This document shows positions 36,562 to 49,560 of a stretch of 64,000 bases of DNA, one piece after another. The position numbers and the translations under genes are program-made. Each line of letters begins with the position of its first letter. Positions within the stretch are counted from its first letter, which is position 1. The notes under the pieces were generated by a model, which was not told the DNA's origin, ran no database searches, and was given only the letters and a program-made list of their open reading frames with translations. This stretch comes from Acanthacorydalis orientalis (taxonomy: Eukaryota; Arthropoda; Insecta; Megaloptera; Corydalidae): positions 1,582,501 to 1,646,500 of the forward strand of contig CM068318.1 of assembly GCA_034766995.1 (NCBI GenBank). The letters are read 5' to 3'.

Positions 36562-37415
36562 TTTTCTAGGTGGATTGCGATAAATATATGTTGAGAAAAG
36601 TGTGCTTTATTTTTATTTAACTATGAAGGATGTTGAAAGATATTTTCGATATTCATAGATAAGAGGTATCATTTATGAATCTCACATTTTATAGAATGTC
36701 ATGCATACGGACACCTTTTTATTTCAACCATCTAAACAAGGAGGGGCGTTTATCAATATGTTTTAAACCGTCATATTTTGATAATACTTGTGCAAATATA
36801 TATTTTAGTTATTGTTTTATCTATCCGTTATCCGTTAATTGTTTCGAATCTTTGTCGCAAGTCAAGTTGTCGAACATAGGAACAGTTAAGAGCGATCTTA
36901 GTGATTCAAACGGAAGCACCGAGAAGCAATTTTTATTTGAAATCGGTTCTCATGAAAATTGTCATTGAAGGTAAACTTGTATCAGGTTTATAGTATTCTT
37001 TTAAGAAAAAACAAAAATCATCTGAGCGTCGTTGTTGTAAAATTAAGTTGGCAATACAAAGTTATTTCTGGAAGATTGCAGAGAAATTTTCTTTTTAAAT
37101 AAAATAAATATAACGTAGATCGTTTCCTTAATACATGAATTTTATCGAGCGAGAAACAGTTTCTCTATTAATATAGAAGATTGAGAATGAAAGTTGTTAT
37201 TTTAAACAAAGAGTGGCGTTCGATGAAAAATCATACATAGAAATGTATTATTCAGATTAATTAATGAAACACTGCGACATTTTATGGCCGGAATATAAGG
37301 AATACAGACGTTGATCGTCTGGTTCGTTACCAGTTAGCCATGATAGAGTGTTTTTTTTGAAAGAGGAACATAGATATTGTGTTGATTTCAATTTCGGTAT
37401 CGAATCGACATGTAG
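36559..37415. other. AT-rich non-coding stretch
   Basis: A 97-codon plus-strand frame at 36675-36968 (starting MNLTFYRMSCIRTPF) is free of microsatellite content but matches no family and has no convincing splice sites around it. I leave it uncalled. Confidence 0.4.
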
Positions 37416-37860
37416 ATGGACATGAAAATGATTTTTGAGTCAGTTTGTAATTATGATCTGTACACAGAGCACTATTTAAATCGGAGAGATCGAAATCGAA
37501 AAAACAAAACCGATTCTTATCAGTGTCGTCCATCGACCGAGTCTCACGTGTCACACACGCACACACACACACTTTTATCTCTTCGCGGGAATCGCGTGAG
37601 CTTTTCGCCAGAGCTCCGCTGGAATTTCACGTCGCACTCGCCGCCGCTCGATTCATTTCCAGTGGCATTTTAGTGTAATCTCACGATTTTAATTATGCTA
37701 AGAGGTTTATAGTTCCGTGCTTTTTATCGGCGCTCCCTCGACAGGCACTAGAACGTGCTTATCTGTCAGCTGACAGCGGCCGAGCAGAGCAGAGCGGTCC
37801 ATATGTGTCGTCTTAAGACACAAGGACATGTGAAAGTGTTCGCTTTTATCGCGGCGCAGT
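37416..37860. other. CpG-retaining island with a short (CA)n run
   Basis: A CA run lies at 37552-37571. GC-rich words continue to CAGCTGACAGCGGCCGAGC near 37767-37785. No known domain in any frame. Confidence 0.33.
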
Positions 37861-38093
37861 TGAAAGAATGACATTTTGCATTCGACAGATTCAGATTTAT
37901 ATATGACACTAAATTTAATTAAAGCAGGTACACACGTCCATTAAATATGATGTCAGAGATTCTTAAACGTTCGCGAGACTTGTTCAGACGCTGCTATTAT
38001 TCAATAGAGTGACTGTTTGGTGATAATTGTTCGTTTTCTCACAATCACGATCGCATTAATGCGCTGAATTGTGCATAATGAATGTCTAAATAC

Positions 38094-38097
<4 letters not shown>

Positions 38098-38140
<43 letters not shown>

Positions 38141-38154
38141 TATGTATATATATG
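38098..38154. repeat. (TA)n microsatellite
   Basis: Pure TA of about 40 bases with decayed TGTTTATGTATA edge. Confidence 0.95.
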
Positions 38155-39740
38155 TATTTAATACCGAGAACGAGATGATTTTATGAGTGACTTAAATAAT
38201 GATTTATCTTGTGTTTTAATATTGCAGATAAACTAGAATTTCATCAGCAGCAAGGTGAATTGTGTTAACATGACAAAGCAGTGGTAGTTCATTAAATAGA
38301 ACTCGATATTTTAATGTTGTTAAAACTATTTCATTTTACACAAAAGAAAAATAGTTAAAGATAGAGAAACGTTCTTGTTGTTTTTTTTTGTAGAGTAGAT
38401 ATGTTGTTGGGTCGTTAATTCGAATCCAGTTCGATGTGGTCTGCGTATTTATTCGTTTATATCACTGATGAGAAAAGAGCTCGTGTTTGTCCTTTATGAA
38501 TAAAACTATTAAAAAAATAATATAAAACAGTCTAATATCTGATATTTATAGGCAAACGTATTTACTCTGTATGTACTGAAGCCTCGTTTCTGTATGAAAA
38601 TCAGTGGACGTCATACAAAAAAATAAAAAACATATTTCACTGGTCCCAATGACAAATGACACAACCTTTAGTATCATCTTACAACCGTGTACTCTTTCCA
38701 TGTTATCTTCATCGACTAATTAACATTGATAAATATTGCTTCTGACGAGTTCAAATAGAATTATGGACACGGGGCGACGTTGGACTTAATTAGTTATAAA
38801 GAGATTTTGATTGAAGAGAAAAAACCGGACAGAATCCCGACTATCCTTTTACTACTTTATCATAAAATTCACTCGTTATGGATATCTCTTTTAATTGGAT
38901 ACCGTCGAGATTCGATCGCATAGTTGAAATACTGCCATTGAAATATGTAAACTAAGACCGAATGTGCGGCGTACGTCGCGGGCTGTGCGTATGTATGTGT
39001 GCATGTAGATTTTTCTATTGATTTTAAAAACGTATTATCTAGTGAAGCATACCAACCAATTAGTATTTAATAGCGGTCTTTTTATTATTCAGCTTTATCG
39101 AAGCGGCATCTTAATATAACATTTTGTCGACATTCATTTAAATTCAAGTGGCTGATGTGTGATTCTGTGGTTATTATTTTGATTTATGTGTATGCTGTTT
39201 AGTAATGGTTCCTGGTTCGTTTTCTCCACGTTATTCGATTTTTCTTCTTGTTCTTACAATCCGAAAACGGAAAAAAATCAATTATTGTCTTTTTGTAATT
39301 TCTGTTTAACATTTTATTAGACAATATTATCTTGTTGGCAGTTCAGTAGAGTATATTCTGAGTGTACAGTGCAGTGTTATTATCTATTGTTCAGCAATGA
39401 GACGGGAAATATTTATATTGAAATCATGTCTAATGTAAAATCAGACATTTCGACTGTTTCGTATAACGATTTCTTTCTAATTTGGTTTAAAGTGTTTATA
39501 AATCTTAATTATCGAACATTGTATTCAATTAGCGAAGTCGAAAAAAATGATTTATCTACCGCTGAGAGTTTTTTTTTGCATTTCTTGTGAAAATAAAACT
39601 GCTCGCATCTATTTTTGCATTGAACCTCCTTGTATATACATGCATGTATGTGTGTGCCTAGATATTAAATCAGTATGATAAATGAACCTTTTACAGGTAA
39701 TAATTTTCTATTCGAGAATTAATCAACATTACTTAAAGTC
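38155..39740. other. AT-rich non-coding stretch
   Basis: Short CpG patch near 38940-38980. A 73-codon frame at 39369-39590 has no recognisable motif. Nothing else is seen. Confidence 0.45.
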
Positions 39741-40460
39741 AAATCGCATGCAATTTAAGCGTCAAACCTATTCGAATTTCGTCTTAAACGTTTCTGCCGC
39801 GCAGCAATTCATCGAATCTGTGTCAAACAGATTTCCGTTGAATCGAGTGTTGACAGTTGTATTTGATTTTTTTTTCCAATAAATAAATCAATTAACGTTT
39901 CGTACAGAAATTATATTTCGCCGTCAACTTAATTAAGTCCATTAAAGCGTCCGATTGCTTCTGTGCCGTACGGAACGTCTCCCCGATCGTGCACAGATAT
40001 TACGTCGTATCCATTCACGTGTTGTTAATCGGACCGATGTATTCCCACGACATGAAAATAAAAATTGTGCTGCTTCTGTACATTACGAGACTAATATATA
40101 GTCATCAAAATGACAAATGTCCAGCGCTGGGGCCGGGGCGATAATCACGCTCGCGGATATTTTTGTGAAAGGAAAAAAGTGCTATTTCGAAAACAAATTA
40201 TCTCAGAACGAGTTGGCAGTGTGTGACCCTGTGTTCGAAGTAAGTAGCCGGTCGGGGACGACACATTCCGTACGAAGATTTCTCGACCATCATTAATTCA
40301 CATCTGGGTTCACGTAAACGGCTGTTAATTTATTTTGTCCATCGCGCTCCGTGTCTCCGTGTGAATGCGGCGTGACCAGTAGCCGGATCACCTTGTTTCA
40401 TACGAATCGATGCCTTCAAATGCACGTTTCAGATTATGAATGATTCGCACAAAGACGGAC
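39741..40460. other. CpG-retaining island
   Basis: Repeat-free, CpG-bearing, with a GC peak (CGCTGGGGCCGGGGCGATAA) near 40124-40143. Frames are short. Confidence 0.35.
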
Positions 40461-40543
40461 AGTTATTTGCTAACGTTGTTTTTTTCCTCGCACAACATGT
40501 AAGTTTATACGTTCAATTCGACTACCAGTTTTTATTTTATTTG

Positions 40544-40563
40544 TTTTTTTTTAAAAAAAAAAA
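40544..40563. repeat. T9A11 palindrome
   Basis: Lies about 230 bp before an FB1 foldback. A shorter T5A7 is at about 40715. Confidence 0.93.
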
Positions 40564-40794
40564 CATACATTAGCATATGCTTTAGATTTTGTTCATATCT
40601 GAGTGAATGATTTAACTCGTTCAATAATGTACGGGTGTAAGAGTTTGGAAGAAATTGAAATCTCACACCCTACGATCATTCCTTTTTTCTGTACCTATTT
40701 TTTGTTTTTAAAAAAACACTGAAACGAAAAAGTTGTGACTAGCATTGATTTTCTTCTAAAAGAAAATTAACAATGAATTTTCTTACATTAAATT

Positions 40795-41130
40795 TTTGCC
40801 ACTGTGGCTGAATTCACCTTCACAAAATACTTTTTCCACACTCCATACTATAATATATATAAAATTTATCTCATCAGAAATCATCATTTTTTGGTTGTTG
40901 TTTATCCGCATTTTTACGACGATTCCATCATCTCCAGATTGTCAAGATACAGAAAACCCTCGATAAAATACAGAAAAAGTGATTTGTCGCTATTTTAATG
41001 CATTTAAATTGATTCTATCGTCATCGAAATGCGAATAAACCGCAATCAAAAATGACCTATTGAACATTTTTAACCAGATTTTCTGTCAGGTTTACGAAAC
41101 AAGAGAAGAATTTGTGTGCGATACTGACTT
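40795..41130. repeat. FB1 foldback, both arms and centre
   Basis: Left arm: CCACTGTGGCTGAATTCACC to GTTGTTTATCCGCATTTTTA and CGATTCCATCATCTCCAG. The centre contains GATACAGAAAACC / AATACAGAAAAAG. Right arm: CGTCATCGAAATGCGAATAA, ACCGCAATCAAAAATGACC, TATTGAACATTTTTAACCAG, ending in GTGTGCGATACTG. A good type copy for length (about 335 bp). Confidence 0.9.
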
Positions 41131-41669
41131 TTTCTACACACGAATATTATTAATCCTGCAATCTCATTTAACTTCCTGAACTGAATACAATTTATAATAT
41201 TTATTAGTTTCATTCCTCATTTCAGTTATTATTCAGTGCCAAACTGTACAGATTGTAACATTCATAATTAACACTGTCTATCCTTTTTCACACCATTGAT
41301 AAATAAATGCATAGAACGTCTATTTCACTCATTGTCATACGTCATGCGCATCTTGATTGAATTACACGCCGTTTATCACTTGCAAGTCAAGCAAGCGTTG
41401 ACGTTCGATTAGAATATTCTGTAAAACAATTGACATGCGTGAATTGTTTATTTGTTAAAATCATTAGTAATCAAATGTTGTGAAACAAAATCGTTTGTAA
41501 AATCCATGGATTTTTAATCAATTAGCACGATCCGTTGTACATTTTTGTACTTTTGTAATGTACAACCGTTTTTTCTCAACCTGTGAAGTGTATTGCCAGA
41601 GTATTGATTTTATGGACTAAATCACAACGCTGCCCAGCCGTAATTAATTGAAGGTGTGTGGTTATGAAT
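41131..41669. other. AT-rich non-coding stretch
   Basis: No nameable feature. Confidence 0.5.
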
Positions 41670-41678
41670 TATATATAC

Positions 41679-41712
<34 letters not shown>
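41670..41712. repeat. (TA)n microsatellite
   Basis: First of three TA arrays within 460 bp. Confidence 0.95.
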
Positions 41713-41715
<3 letters not shown>

Positions 41716-41883
41716 TGTATGTACAAATTAAAGTATAGTTCAAAAATATTCATGTATTAATTTAAGTTGTGTAATGGACATGCAGATATCAATTTTCTGT
41801 CAAGTTTTATTTTCTATCAATATTTATTTTGTATTCAATTCATAAAAGATGGCAGTAGTAGTATCTTTTATTCTTTATTGTTA

Positions 41884-41886
<3 letters not shown>

Positions 41887-41942
<56 letters not shown>
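41887..41942. repeat. (TA)n microsatellite
   Basis: About 56 bases of pure TA. Confidence 0.95.
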
Positions 41943-41946
<4 letters not shown>

Positions 41947-42072
41947 CCATTTCTAGATAGATTTGATTGATTACTACTTAAAATATTTGTTCAGATAAAT
42001 AAAATAATTATTATTTCTATATTAAATAAATATGTAGGTGTAGAAATTTGAATTTTTTTATATATTATTATG

Positions 42073-42073
<1 letters not shown>

Positions 42074-42126
<53 letters not shown>
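42074..42126. repeat. (TA)n microsatellite
   Basis: About 45 bases of TA, then ATGTATGTATG. Confidence 0.95.
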
Positions 42127-42127
<1 letters not shown>

Positions 42128-42459
42128 AAATTGTCTTCATTTGAAAAATCGGTATTTTAGTAATAATGGGTGATATTCTGGTATATGTAATTTTCGGACG
42201 GTGATTGTTTCCCAGGCAATCCACTTATTGACGTTTTAATTTTATCAACGTTGTAAAATATAAATAAATAAATACTAGTGACTGTGTTTTGTCTTGTATA
42301 TCTCGTGTGAAAATCCTGATGGTTGTAATGTGATGAATAGACGGTTTGATTGCTGTTAGCATTTTGTAAAGTATCTCGCCGCCTTATTACAGGAATTTAA
42401 ACTGAATCCAAGTATGCAAAATACAACTGTACAGTTAGTTTTTCTCTGTCCAGATACGA

Positions 42460-43080
42460 AATGGTCACAATTAATAAACGTTGATTTTTCTTATCCCGCA
42501 TCCATCGACGTGCTCGTTCGAGCGACGATCGAATTTCTCGCATATCTCTGATGCTTTCCAGCTTCTGAAGAATATGGTATCCGTTGAAACGAAACATTTT
42601 GAAATGTATGTAATCATTTTGTTGCGAGCCGATCACGACACGTCGTACGGACTAGTATTTAAAACCGATGACAACACACTAATGCTTTTAATATGGAATT
42701 CGCGTAATGCTGGATGTGCTTCGTGTTCACACTGAAACACTTATCGTACGACATTAACCGAGCGAGATCAATTTATGAGCCGCTCGTTGTACAGGCACGT
42801 GCTTTTACGGTCACGCAAACGTTACTCGACGCGATTTGAAAAAAAGTCACGGGCATAAAGTAAAAGTCACCGAGATGTGCATACGTTGGCAGGTGACTTT
42901 TCTTGCTGTGCTCGTATGTTCGCTTCATTTAATATTCTAATTTATCATGAGAGCGAGAGTCGTCCGAGAGCCATTAGTTCGTTTTTTATGTTTAATGAGC
43001 TTAACATGGAAGTCGTAACCGAGAAAATACCCGGCATTTTTTCTCAACTAATCACAGCGTGTGCGAATATACGAGTTCTT
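42460..43080. other. CpG-retaining island
   Basis: Repeat-free block between TA arrays. Plus frames of 84 and 76 codons and a minus frame of 79 codons have no domain. Confidence 0.33.
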
Positions 43081-43172
43081 TTTTTAAGTCGAATCGAATG
43101 TCTTTGAAAAATGTTTTATTTGATTTTCAAACAGTGATTATTCATCTCTGTTGTAAATACATTTCGACGTGT

Positions 43173-43173
43173 G

Positions 43174-43220
<47 letters not shown>
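43173..43220. repeat. (TA)n microsatellite
   Basis: TA array split once by CA. Confidence 0.95.
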
Positions 43221-43223
<3 letters not shown>

Positions 43224-45216
43224 ATAAGAAAAAAGTCGGTTTAATTAATTCATTATGCGACAATGTCTGCTCTCAAAACAACCAGGAATTGAAAAACTTT
43301 ACACTGTATTTCTTAGAAATATTTACAAGAATGTGACATTGCCTGTGTGAGTACATGACAGGAAAGTTTAATATCAAGGAAGGCGAGAGACAAAGAGATA
43401 CCACGCGTGTAAAAATGTCTGCAGCAAGTCTTGAGTGAATTTTCAAAACATTAAATCGACAATAATTGAAAGTTGAAACGATTTTTGATAAAAGTAGTGA
43501 AAAAATCTATTTTTTTTCGATTAGGTTAACTTGATTCTTTTAAAGTATTTTCAATGAAGTTAGGAATTGCATATTTACAGTATTTGTGGTTTGAAACTAA
43601 TCGAATTAAATTTAAAAATTAGTTTTTTTTTTTTTTAATTTGCAAAAATTAACCGTAGTTAAACTAGAAATGATTATGACCTTTGTTATTGTTTTGGCCT
43701 ACAGTGAACGCTGATCTGATTTTGAACTTTTTGAAACGAATATTTCAAAAACATGAAGAAATTTGCCATATTTTTACCTTATGTTTTACATGATTTCAAA
43801 ATAATATCGGAATTTCTTGTTGTATTCTGTCGAAGCTATCGAAAAATACTTTATGGAAAAATGATAAATTTTGTATAAAAAGTAAGTCCTGCTTTAAACT
43901 CCAGATTTTATAGACAGATTTTCAGAGAATTTCATAACAACATACAAACTTATAGATTAAAAATCGGAATGAAATAATAAAAGATGCATGTTTTAAAAGC
44001 ACATCGATCTTGTAGTAAAATTCGTGTTCGTTTTTCGAAAATCGGGATTTTCTAATTTAATGTAAAAGTCTGCAAATGTATCAGCTTATCAAGACGAGAG
44101 CAACTTTTTATAAGATACTTAATAAGTCAAGGGGAAAAGTTTTAATCGCGGATTTAAATGTACAATGAGGATTAACATAATCCGCGAACGTGTAATCGCG
44201 CCGAAGTTTTCGTTAACAATTTTTAAGTTTGTACGCGGAGAAAAGCTATTCGGTGCGAATGTTGAAGTTATTAAATCGAATATTCTCTGTTATTAGCAGA
44301 CTAATATATATTTTTTTAACAGTTTTTGTTAAAACCGGGTTAGAATTTAAATCTATTTATTATATTCATATTAAATTATTCACGGTTCACCTGGAATATT
44401 TACAAATTAAAACTCCGCTGTAACATGGATGTATTATATCGGAAATAAATAAAGGCAGGTTTATTATAAAGGAACAGAGCTGTGAACGGAGTCGATAAAA
44501 TTGACAGAAATTGAAATGTGGATTGTGTCAAAAAAAAACAAACATTAACTAGCATATATCTGCAGGGTTTTCCAAGTATGTGTGTAAAATCCAACTGTCT
44601 TTGTTGTGCGGTTATGGCGGTCACAGACAGCTGATAAATGGATGATTTTTGATTTTTACGGTTGAGATTTTTTAATTTTTGCTCAAGAATACTAATTTGA
44701 ATATGTTATTAATCTTAAAATATGTTTTATCATAGCAACTTTTTTTATGATTCTGTTACTTTTATAAAAATATATTTTGTGATATTTATGAATGAACGAA
44801 TCAAAAAAAAAATTGTGTTTAATTAACTTTTACTTCCCGCAATGTAAAATTTTGGTAGTTGGTATTTTTGAAAGCCACTTAAATTTATTCATTCTGTAAG
44901 TAATTTAACGTTTAATTAATATTTTAAATAAACATAATGTAGGGAAAATCGACTTCTGAATCGACTGAGAATTTTTTTTGGGACCATTTCCTTTATAGTT
45001 TTTTTTTTAAAAAAAAACCAAGAACATACATGTCTTAACTGAATAACTAATTAAACTTTCAAGAACCTTTTAGAGTTTAGAAAATAAGTTCATATTTATT
45101 AATACGCCTTATTGTATTTTGAAAATAATATGAATAATTATTTGATTAAAATTGAAATTTTTAAAAAGTTTATCGTTTGCAATGTTACAATATTTTGCTC
45201 TTTGTCATTTTGCATC
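43221..45216. other. AT-rich non-coding stretch
   Basis: Very AT-rich with long T runs (for example T15 near 43623) and a T10A9 palindrome at 44999-45017. No gene; no FB1 copy is recognised. Confidence 0.5.
44999..45017. repeat. T10A9 near-palindrome
   Basis: Ten T followed by nine A. Confidence 0.94.
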
Positions 45217-45350
45217 AGATGAGTTTGTTCTATATTACTAGTTGAGGCAAGAGTGTCAGGTGTTTCTAGGTAGATTTTAGACTTTCTAAAATGTACTTGA
45301 ACATGTCACATGTGCTGAAACTAGTAGTAGAGAACAGAAAATCAGATGAA
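45217..45350. repeat. FB2 foldback, short copy
   Basis: Left CATCAGATGAGTTTGTTCTA with ATTACTAGTTGAGGC pairs with right GCTGAAACTAGTAGTAGAGA and ACAGAAAATCAGATG. Same CTGAAACTAGTA core as the copy at 27.4 kb, with a shorter interior. Confidence 0.75.
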
Positions 45351-45539
45351 CGAAAAGATGAAGAACCTGACACAAACAGGACAGAGCTTTAATAGAGTTA
45401 CAGATTCGAAAACATGAATTTTTGTTCATATTTAAATATTTAATTATTGGAGTAGTTGACAATATCTTTATAAAAAAATTTAGATCAGATTTTTGAAAAT
45501 AAAAGAAAATATTTAGCAAATTTCTCTGTCCTTAGTCCC

Positions 45540-45665
45540 TAGGGAAAATGAGTAGTTGCTATCGCAGCAGCAACAATCAAAAATCATCAATAATAATGTA
45601 CTTAACATTATCTTCCAGAACATCTTTCTGGCATGAAAAAAGAGTTATTTTTTTAAAGAAACCAT
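45540..45665 (-). repeat. FB1 single arm
   Basis: GCAGCAACAATCAAAAATCA, TCAATAATAATGTACTTAAC, then TCTGGCATGAAAAAAGAG. The inner word GATGGAATCG is replaced by a diverged TAGTTGCTATCGC. Confidence 0.75.
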
Positions 45666-45823
45666 CTAGTTTTATAATATATTAAAATTGAAACTTAAAT
45701 CTGCTACAAATATTAATTCAGAGTGAAATATTACATGCTTTTTAGATTTATGGGTGCTATTTATAAATTATTAAAAGTTTATTTTCATAAAAAGTTACAA
45801 GCAATAATCACACACACAGACAG

Positions 45824-45870
<47 letters not shown>
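45824..45870. repeat. (TA)n microsatellite
   Basis: Preceded by a short CACACACAGACAG tract. Confidence 0.95.
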
Positions 45871-45873
<3 letters not shown>

Positions 45874-46351
45874 GTACGTCTATATAATTTTATATACTTC
45901 TTATGTAGACACTTTTTGCAAGTCATCAATTTAACGTTTCCCTTCGCACGACACAGTCAAACTCTTAATCATGTATTTCGTTTTTGTGTATAATTTTATG
46001 TATTTTAATATTCAATTTAAAACAGGAAACAGTTATCTATCAGTAAATGTACCTACATATTACACGAAACGCTGTAGAGTTGTACTTAAATAAATTGAAA
46101 TAATTATTTATGCGATTATTTCACACCTTTCGATAATATTTACTTTATATATATACGAGTTTTTTGTATTTAAATATAAGTTAATGTGTGTTTTGGTATT
46201 TGAATAATAATTGTGAATAATTTCAGTTATTTTCATGTTATGATTATATGTGAGAGAATAATAATTAATAAATCTGAAAAATATAATCATGCAATTAAGA
46301 CAGTAACTAAAGTTTACACTTGTTTTGAAAGCGAATGAATGGTAATATGTC

Positions 46352-46353
<2 letters not shown>
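45871..46353. other. AT-rich non-coding stretch
   Basis: Nothing supportable. Confidence 0.5.

Positions 46354-46418
<65 letters not shown>
46354..46418. repeat. (TA)n microsatellite
   Basis: About 65 bases of pure TA. Confidence 0.95.
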
Positions 46419-46420
<2 letters not shown>

Positions 46421-47211
46421 TCATAGGCGATTGTTCATATTGTTTGAAAGCCACGTGAAGTATGAAGTTGCCTATTTCTGATTCAAAGTTTTAGAATAAT
46501 CCCAAGAGACGCTGTTATTTTTATATTTAAAATACTCTTATTCACAGTTTCTTAACAAAAAGTTATCAACGTTTTAAAAATATGAAAGTCGAACCGTGTC
46601 ATCTCTGAATATTCCTATTTAAACATTGTCTCCTTTTCAAAGATTTATTATTCCCGTCATTGGACATAATTTATACGATATTCGCATTACGAACATTTCT
46701 ATAGTTGAAAATATGTTATTCTTACAAATGAGCGATTATAAATACACTTAATTGAATAAATATTAATCATAATTTATAACAACAATAAATAGTAAATGCG
46801 GTTTGTCGTTAATACTATAAAAGGTAGATCGGGTGACTAATGCAGTGTGTGAACGAACGATTCTCGAGATGTGTAACCTTATCATTATAAATATTGTTAT
46901 TAGCAAAGTGAGACAATGGTGACATATTCCGAGATGTGTAGTTGATCACGATCTTCCGGCATAGTGTTGTCATAGCTCTAGGTCTGTATATAACGTTCAC
47001 TATCTGTGCAGATGACTTCCGCGTTGTTAATACTCCAACACACTATTAGAATCGCGCACAGACTTGAAAGTCATTGATTATAAAACGATATATTAACCGT
47101 ATGGGAATAAATGTATAGCTGGTTCATTTTTTTTTCTCTCAATAAGAAAATATAATGTGAATAGTGTTTTATGTCGACGCGAGATTTGAATATGAGAAGC
47201 CGTTTTTTTAT
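46419..47211. other. AT-rich non-coding stretch
   Basis: Slightly higher CpG at 46830-47060. No gene. Confidence 0.45.
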
Positions 47212-47475
47212 GATACTGTTCTGACATTGCGGCTAAGTTCACTTTCACAAATTGATTCTTTTTTCGCCCCACAAACAAGACGTATTTTTCCTAGTCAAAA
47301 ATGTTCAACAAACCGTCGTTGATTAGATATTTATTTTATACCTTAACGCTCTGAATACAATCAATCGAAATGTGCACAAATGACAATAAAAATGACCAGT
47401 TATGATATTGTACATTTTTGACCAGAATTTTTTTGTGGTTTATGAAGTGAAAAATGAATTTCTTTTATGAAAATA
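47212..47475. repeat. FB1 foldback, both arms, shortened centre
   Basis: Left outer end: TACTGTTCTGACATTGCGGC, then AAGTTCACTTTCACAAATTG, TTTTTTCGCCCCACAAACA. Right arm: AATCGAAATGTGCACAAATG, ACAATAAAAATGACCAG, GTACATTTTTGACCAGAATT, TGTGGTTTATGAAGTG. One of the best copies for the outer boundary. Confidence 0.9.
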
Positions 47476-48071
47476 TATTTCAACCTTTTTTACTTTCAAA
47501 TCCTTATATCATTATCTGATTCGATCGATTCAAAAATTGACCACTTCGAAAAAAAAGTTCAATTAAAATGTCAACATGTCCAGAAACGTACACAAGCACA
47601 CGATTGTTATTAATTTAAAATCTGTTTCGATGAAGGACTTGAATAAATTTTATGGATCACTTCACTCGAATGCTAATTCATATCCTTAACATTTATAAGT
47701 TTAATGCTAATTTATCATCGAAAGAAAAAAATACAGAGCAACTATAACGTTCGATCTTTTTTTTACAAAAAAAAGAAATCATATTGGATTGGAAACGAAT
47801 TTCATGTTTTATTAAAATCTTTCAATAAATTCACTGCTTATATTCGTGGACACGAATTTTATATAAGTTGACGATTAATATCTTTACTCGTGATCGAGTA
47901 AAATGTTACAAATCGACTAGTAATAGCCTGATCTCTATCTGTTAGCCTATCATAAGATTAATTACCATTTTCGATCAGATCTGTCCTTTAGTATTTGATA
48001 CAAAATTTCATTAAATCTTGTTGATTAATTGAATTCTATTTAGAACAGATTATACATTCACACGAATACAA

Positions 48072-48074
<3 letters not shown>
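47476..48074. other. AT-rich non-coding stretch
   Basis: Contains a T8-AC-A8 imperfect palindrome near 47756-47773. No gene. Confidence 0.45.

Positions 48075-48116
<42 letters not shown>
48075..48116. repeat. (TA)n microsatellite
   Basis: About 42 bases of TA. Confidence 0.95.
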
Positions 48117-48119
<3 letters not shown>

Positions 48120-48561
48120 TGAAAAAAGAGAGTGACGTTTTCAAAACGGTCTTATGTTTGTTTAACGGCATAAAGTATTTCCCTTTTTCATATCTCTCTT
48201 TCTCTCCACATATGCAAATCCATAACATTAAATAATTTAATGCTCATTATAATTATAAGAACATCATCAATTTTATGACTATTAAACACAGTTGTAAATT
48301 AACATATTTTATAACTATTTATAAAACTAACCGTTTCCCATCAATAAAATTAGATCTAATGTTTTTAAATGTGTCCAGTGATTAAAGAAAATACGCAAGA
48401 AGACATTAAACAAAATTGCTGTGTTCAACCTTCGAGCTGACAACTAATTAAGTGTGTGACTATTTCTTCTTATCTAAACAACTGAATTAGAATCGAAATT
48501 GTCACGCGAAGAGATATCTTTTAAACATATTTTACTGTATATCAAATTTTAGTATAGTTTG

Positions 48562-48581
48562 TTTTTTTTTTTAAAAAAAAA
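48562..48581. repeat. T11A9 near-palindrome
   Basis: Ends about 20-30 bp before the left end of the next FB1 foldback. Confidence 0.94.
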
Positions 48582-48599
48582 GAAAGAAATCTATGCTAC

Positions 48600-48985
48600 C
48601 AGAAAATAGTTTTTCCATTGTGACTAGATTCATTTTTATAAACGAATTTTTTCTTGTCCATCGGTTTTGTTTTGATGAAAAATATTTAATAATTGATTCA
48701 TTTTCATTGTTGCTTATGCGGATTTCGTTGGCGATTCAGTTAGGGTACTTAGATAGAAAATAAATACAAAAAACAGAAAGTATACAGAGTATAGAATATA
48801 GAAATAGAATAGAATAGAATATAGAATATAGAAGAAAGATTTTTATGTACTTTATCACTCTGCGAATGATGGAATCGAAATTGAACTGAGGACAGGAAAC
48901 AATCAAAGAGGATTATCAATTAATTATTGAACATTTTTTCTATTTTGTAGAATGAAAGAAAAATTCATGTATGAAAATGATTTAA
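48600..48985. repeat. FB1 foldback with a pentamer insertion at its centre
   Basis: Left arm: CATTGTGACTAGATTCATTT to TTCATTGTTGCTTATGCGGA and GTTGGCGATTCAG. Right arm: GAATGATGGAATCGAAATTG, GGAAACAATCAAAGAGG, TTATTGAACATTTTTTC and GAATGAAAGAAAAATTCATG. The centre is filled by the AGAATA-type repeat at 48785-48833. Confidence 0.87.
48785..48833. repeat. AGAATA/GAATA short tandem repeat
   Basis: Overlapping TATAGAATATAGAAATAGAA and GAATAGAATAGAATATAG units. It lies at the hairpin centre of the surrounding foldback. Confidence 0.88.
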
Positions 48986-49042
48986 TTTGAAATCCTTGTT
49001 TCTATATGTATTTTAGTTTGATTCAAAGGTGATATGAACGTT

Positions 49043-49045
<3 letters not shown>

Positions 49046-49097
<52 letters not shown>

Positions 49098-49108
49098 GTA
49101 AATATATA
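49046..49108. repeat. (TA)n microsatellite
   Basis: About 46 bases of pure TA, decaying into TGTATATGTAAATATATAT. Confidence 0.95.
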
Positions 49109-49109
49109 T

Positions 49110-49560
49110 TAAAACAGCTGCGGGACAATGCAACAGTGCGCGGATCTATCGGCGCACAATAATTTTTGTGGTTTGCGAGAATACCACAAATACTTAATAA
49201 ATCAATCACGCGGAGCGACTCGACCATGATCGAAATTAATAGCGTTATTTATCAATTTCATCGTAAATTCTGATATTTCACGACTGCGAGATATTTTAAA
49301 ATTTCATTGATTCGGTTACACGACATTAATAATAAATAGTGCACGTAACACACGTTCAAACGGTAATAAATTATCAAAACACTTTATTTAGAAAATGTTC
49401 GATCGAATTAACGATCGCTCGTTGTACGAGCATGTAGATCGGTTTTATTGACTCTAAATTTGCAACGAACACAAGTGATGGTCGCGCGTAAATTAGCGTG
49501 GATACGAACACGCGATACACGGATCACGTCTCGTATAAACGTTATAAAAGTATACGATTT
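49110..49560. other. CpG-retaining island
   Basis: Repeat-free with CpGs throughout, and AATTAATAG and TTTATTTAG AT cores. No frame is convincing. Confidence 0.33.

Noticed and set aside
36675..36968. 97-codon plus-strand frame
   Set aside because: Not repeat-derived, but has no recognisable motif, no good splice context and AT-rich third positions like the surrounding DNA.
38405..38435. TTCGAATCC word resembling a tRNA T-loop
   Set aside because: No matching A-box, acceptor stem or anticodon arm at the right distance.
43620..43640. Long T runs as RNA polymerase III terminators or LINE tails
   Set aside because: No upstream A/B boxes or reverse-transcriptase fragments; T runs are common throughout this AT-rich DNA.
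47756..47773. T8-AC-A8 as a further member of the T(n)A(n) set
   Set aside because: The AC interruption removes the central TTAA, so I left it out of the count.
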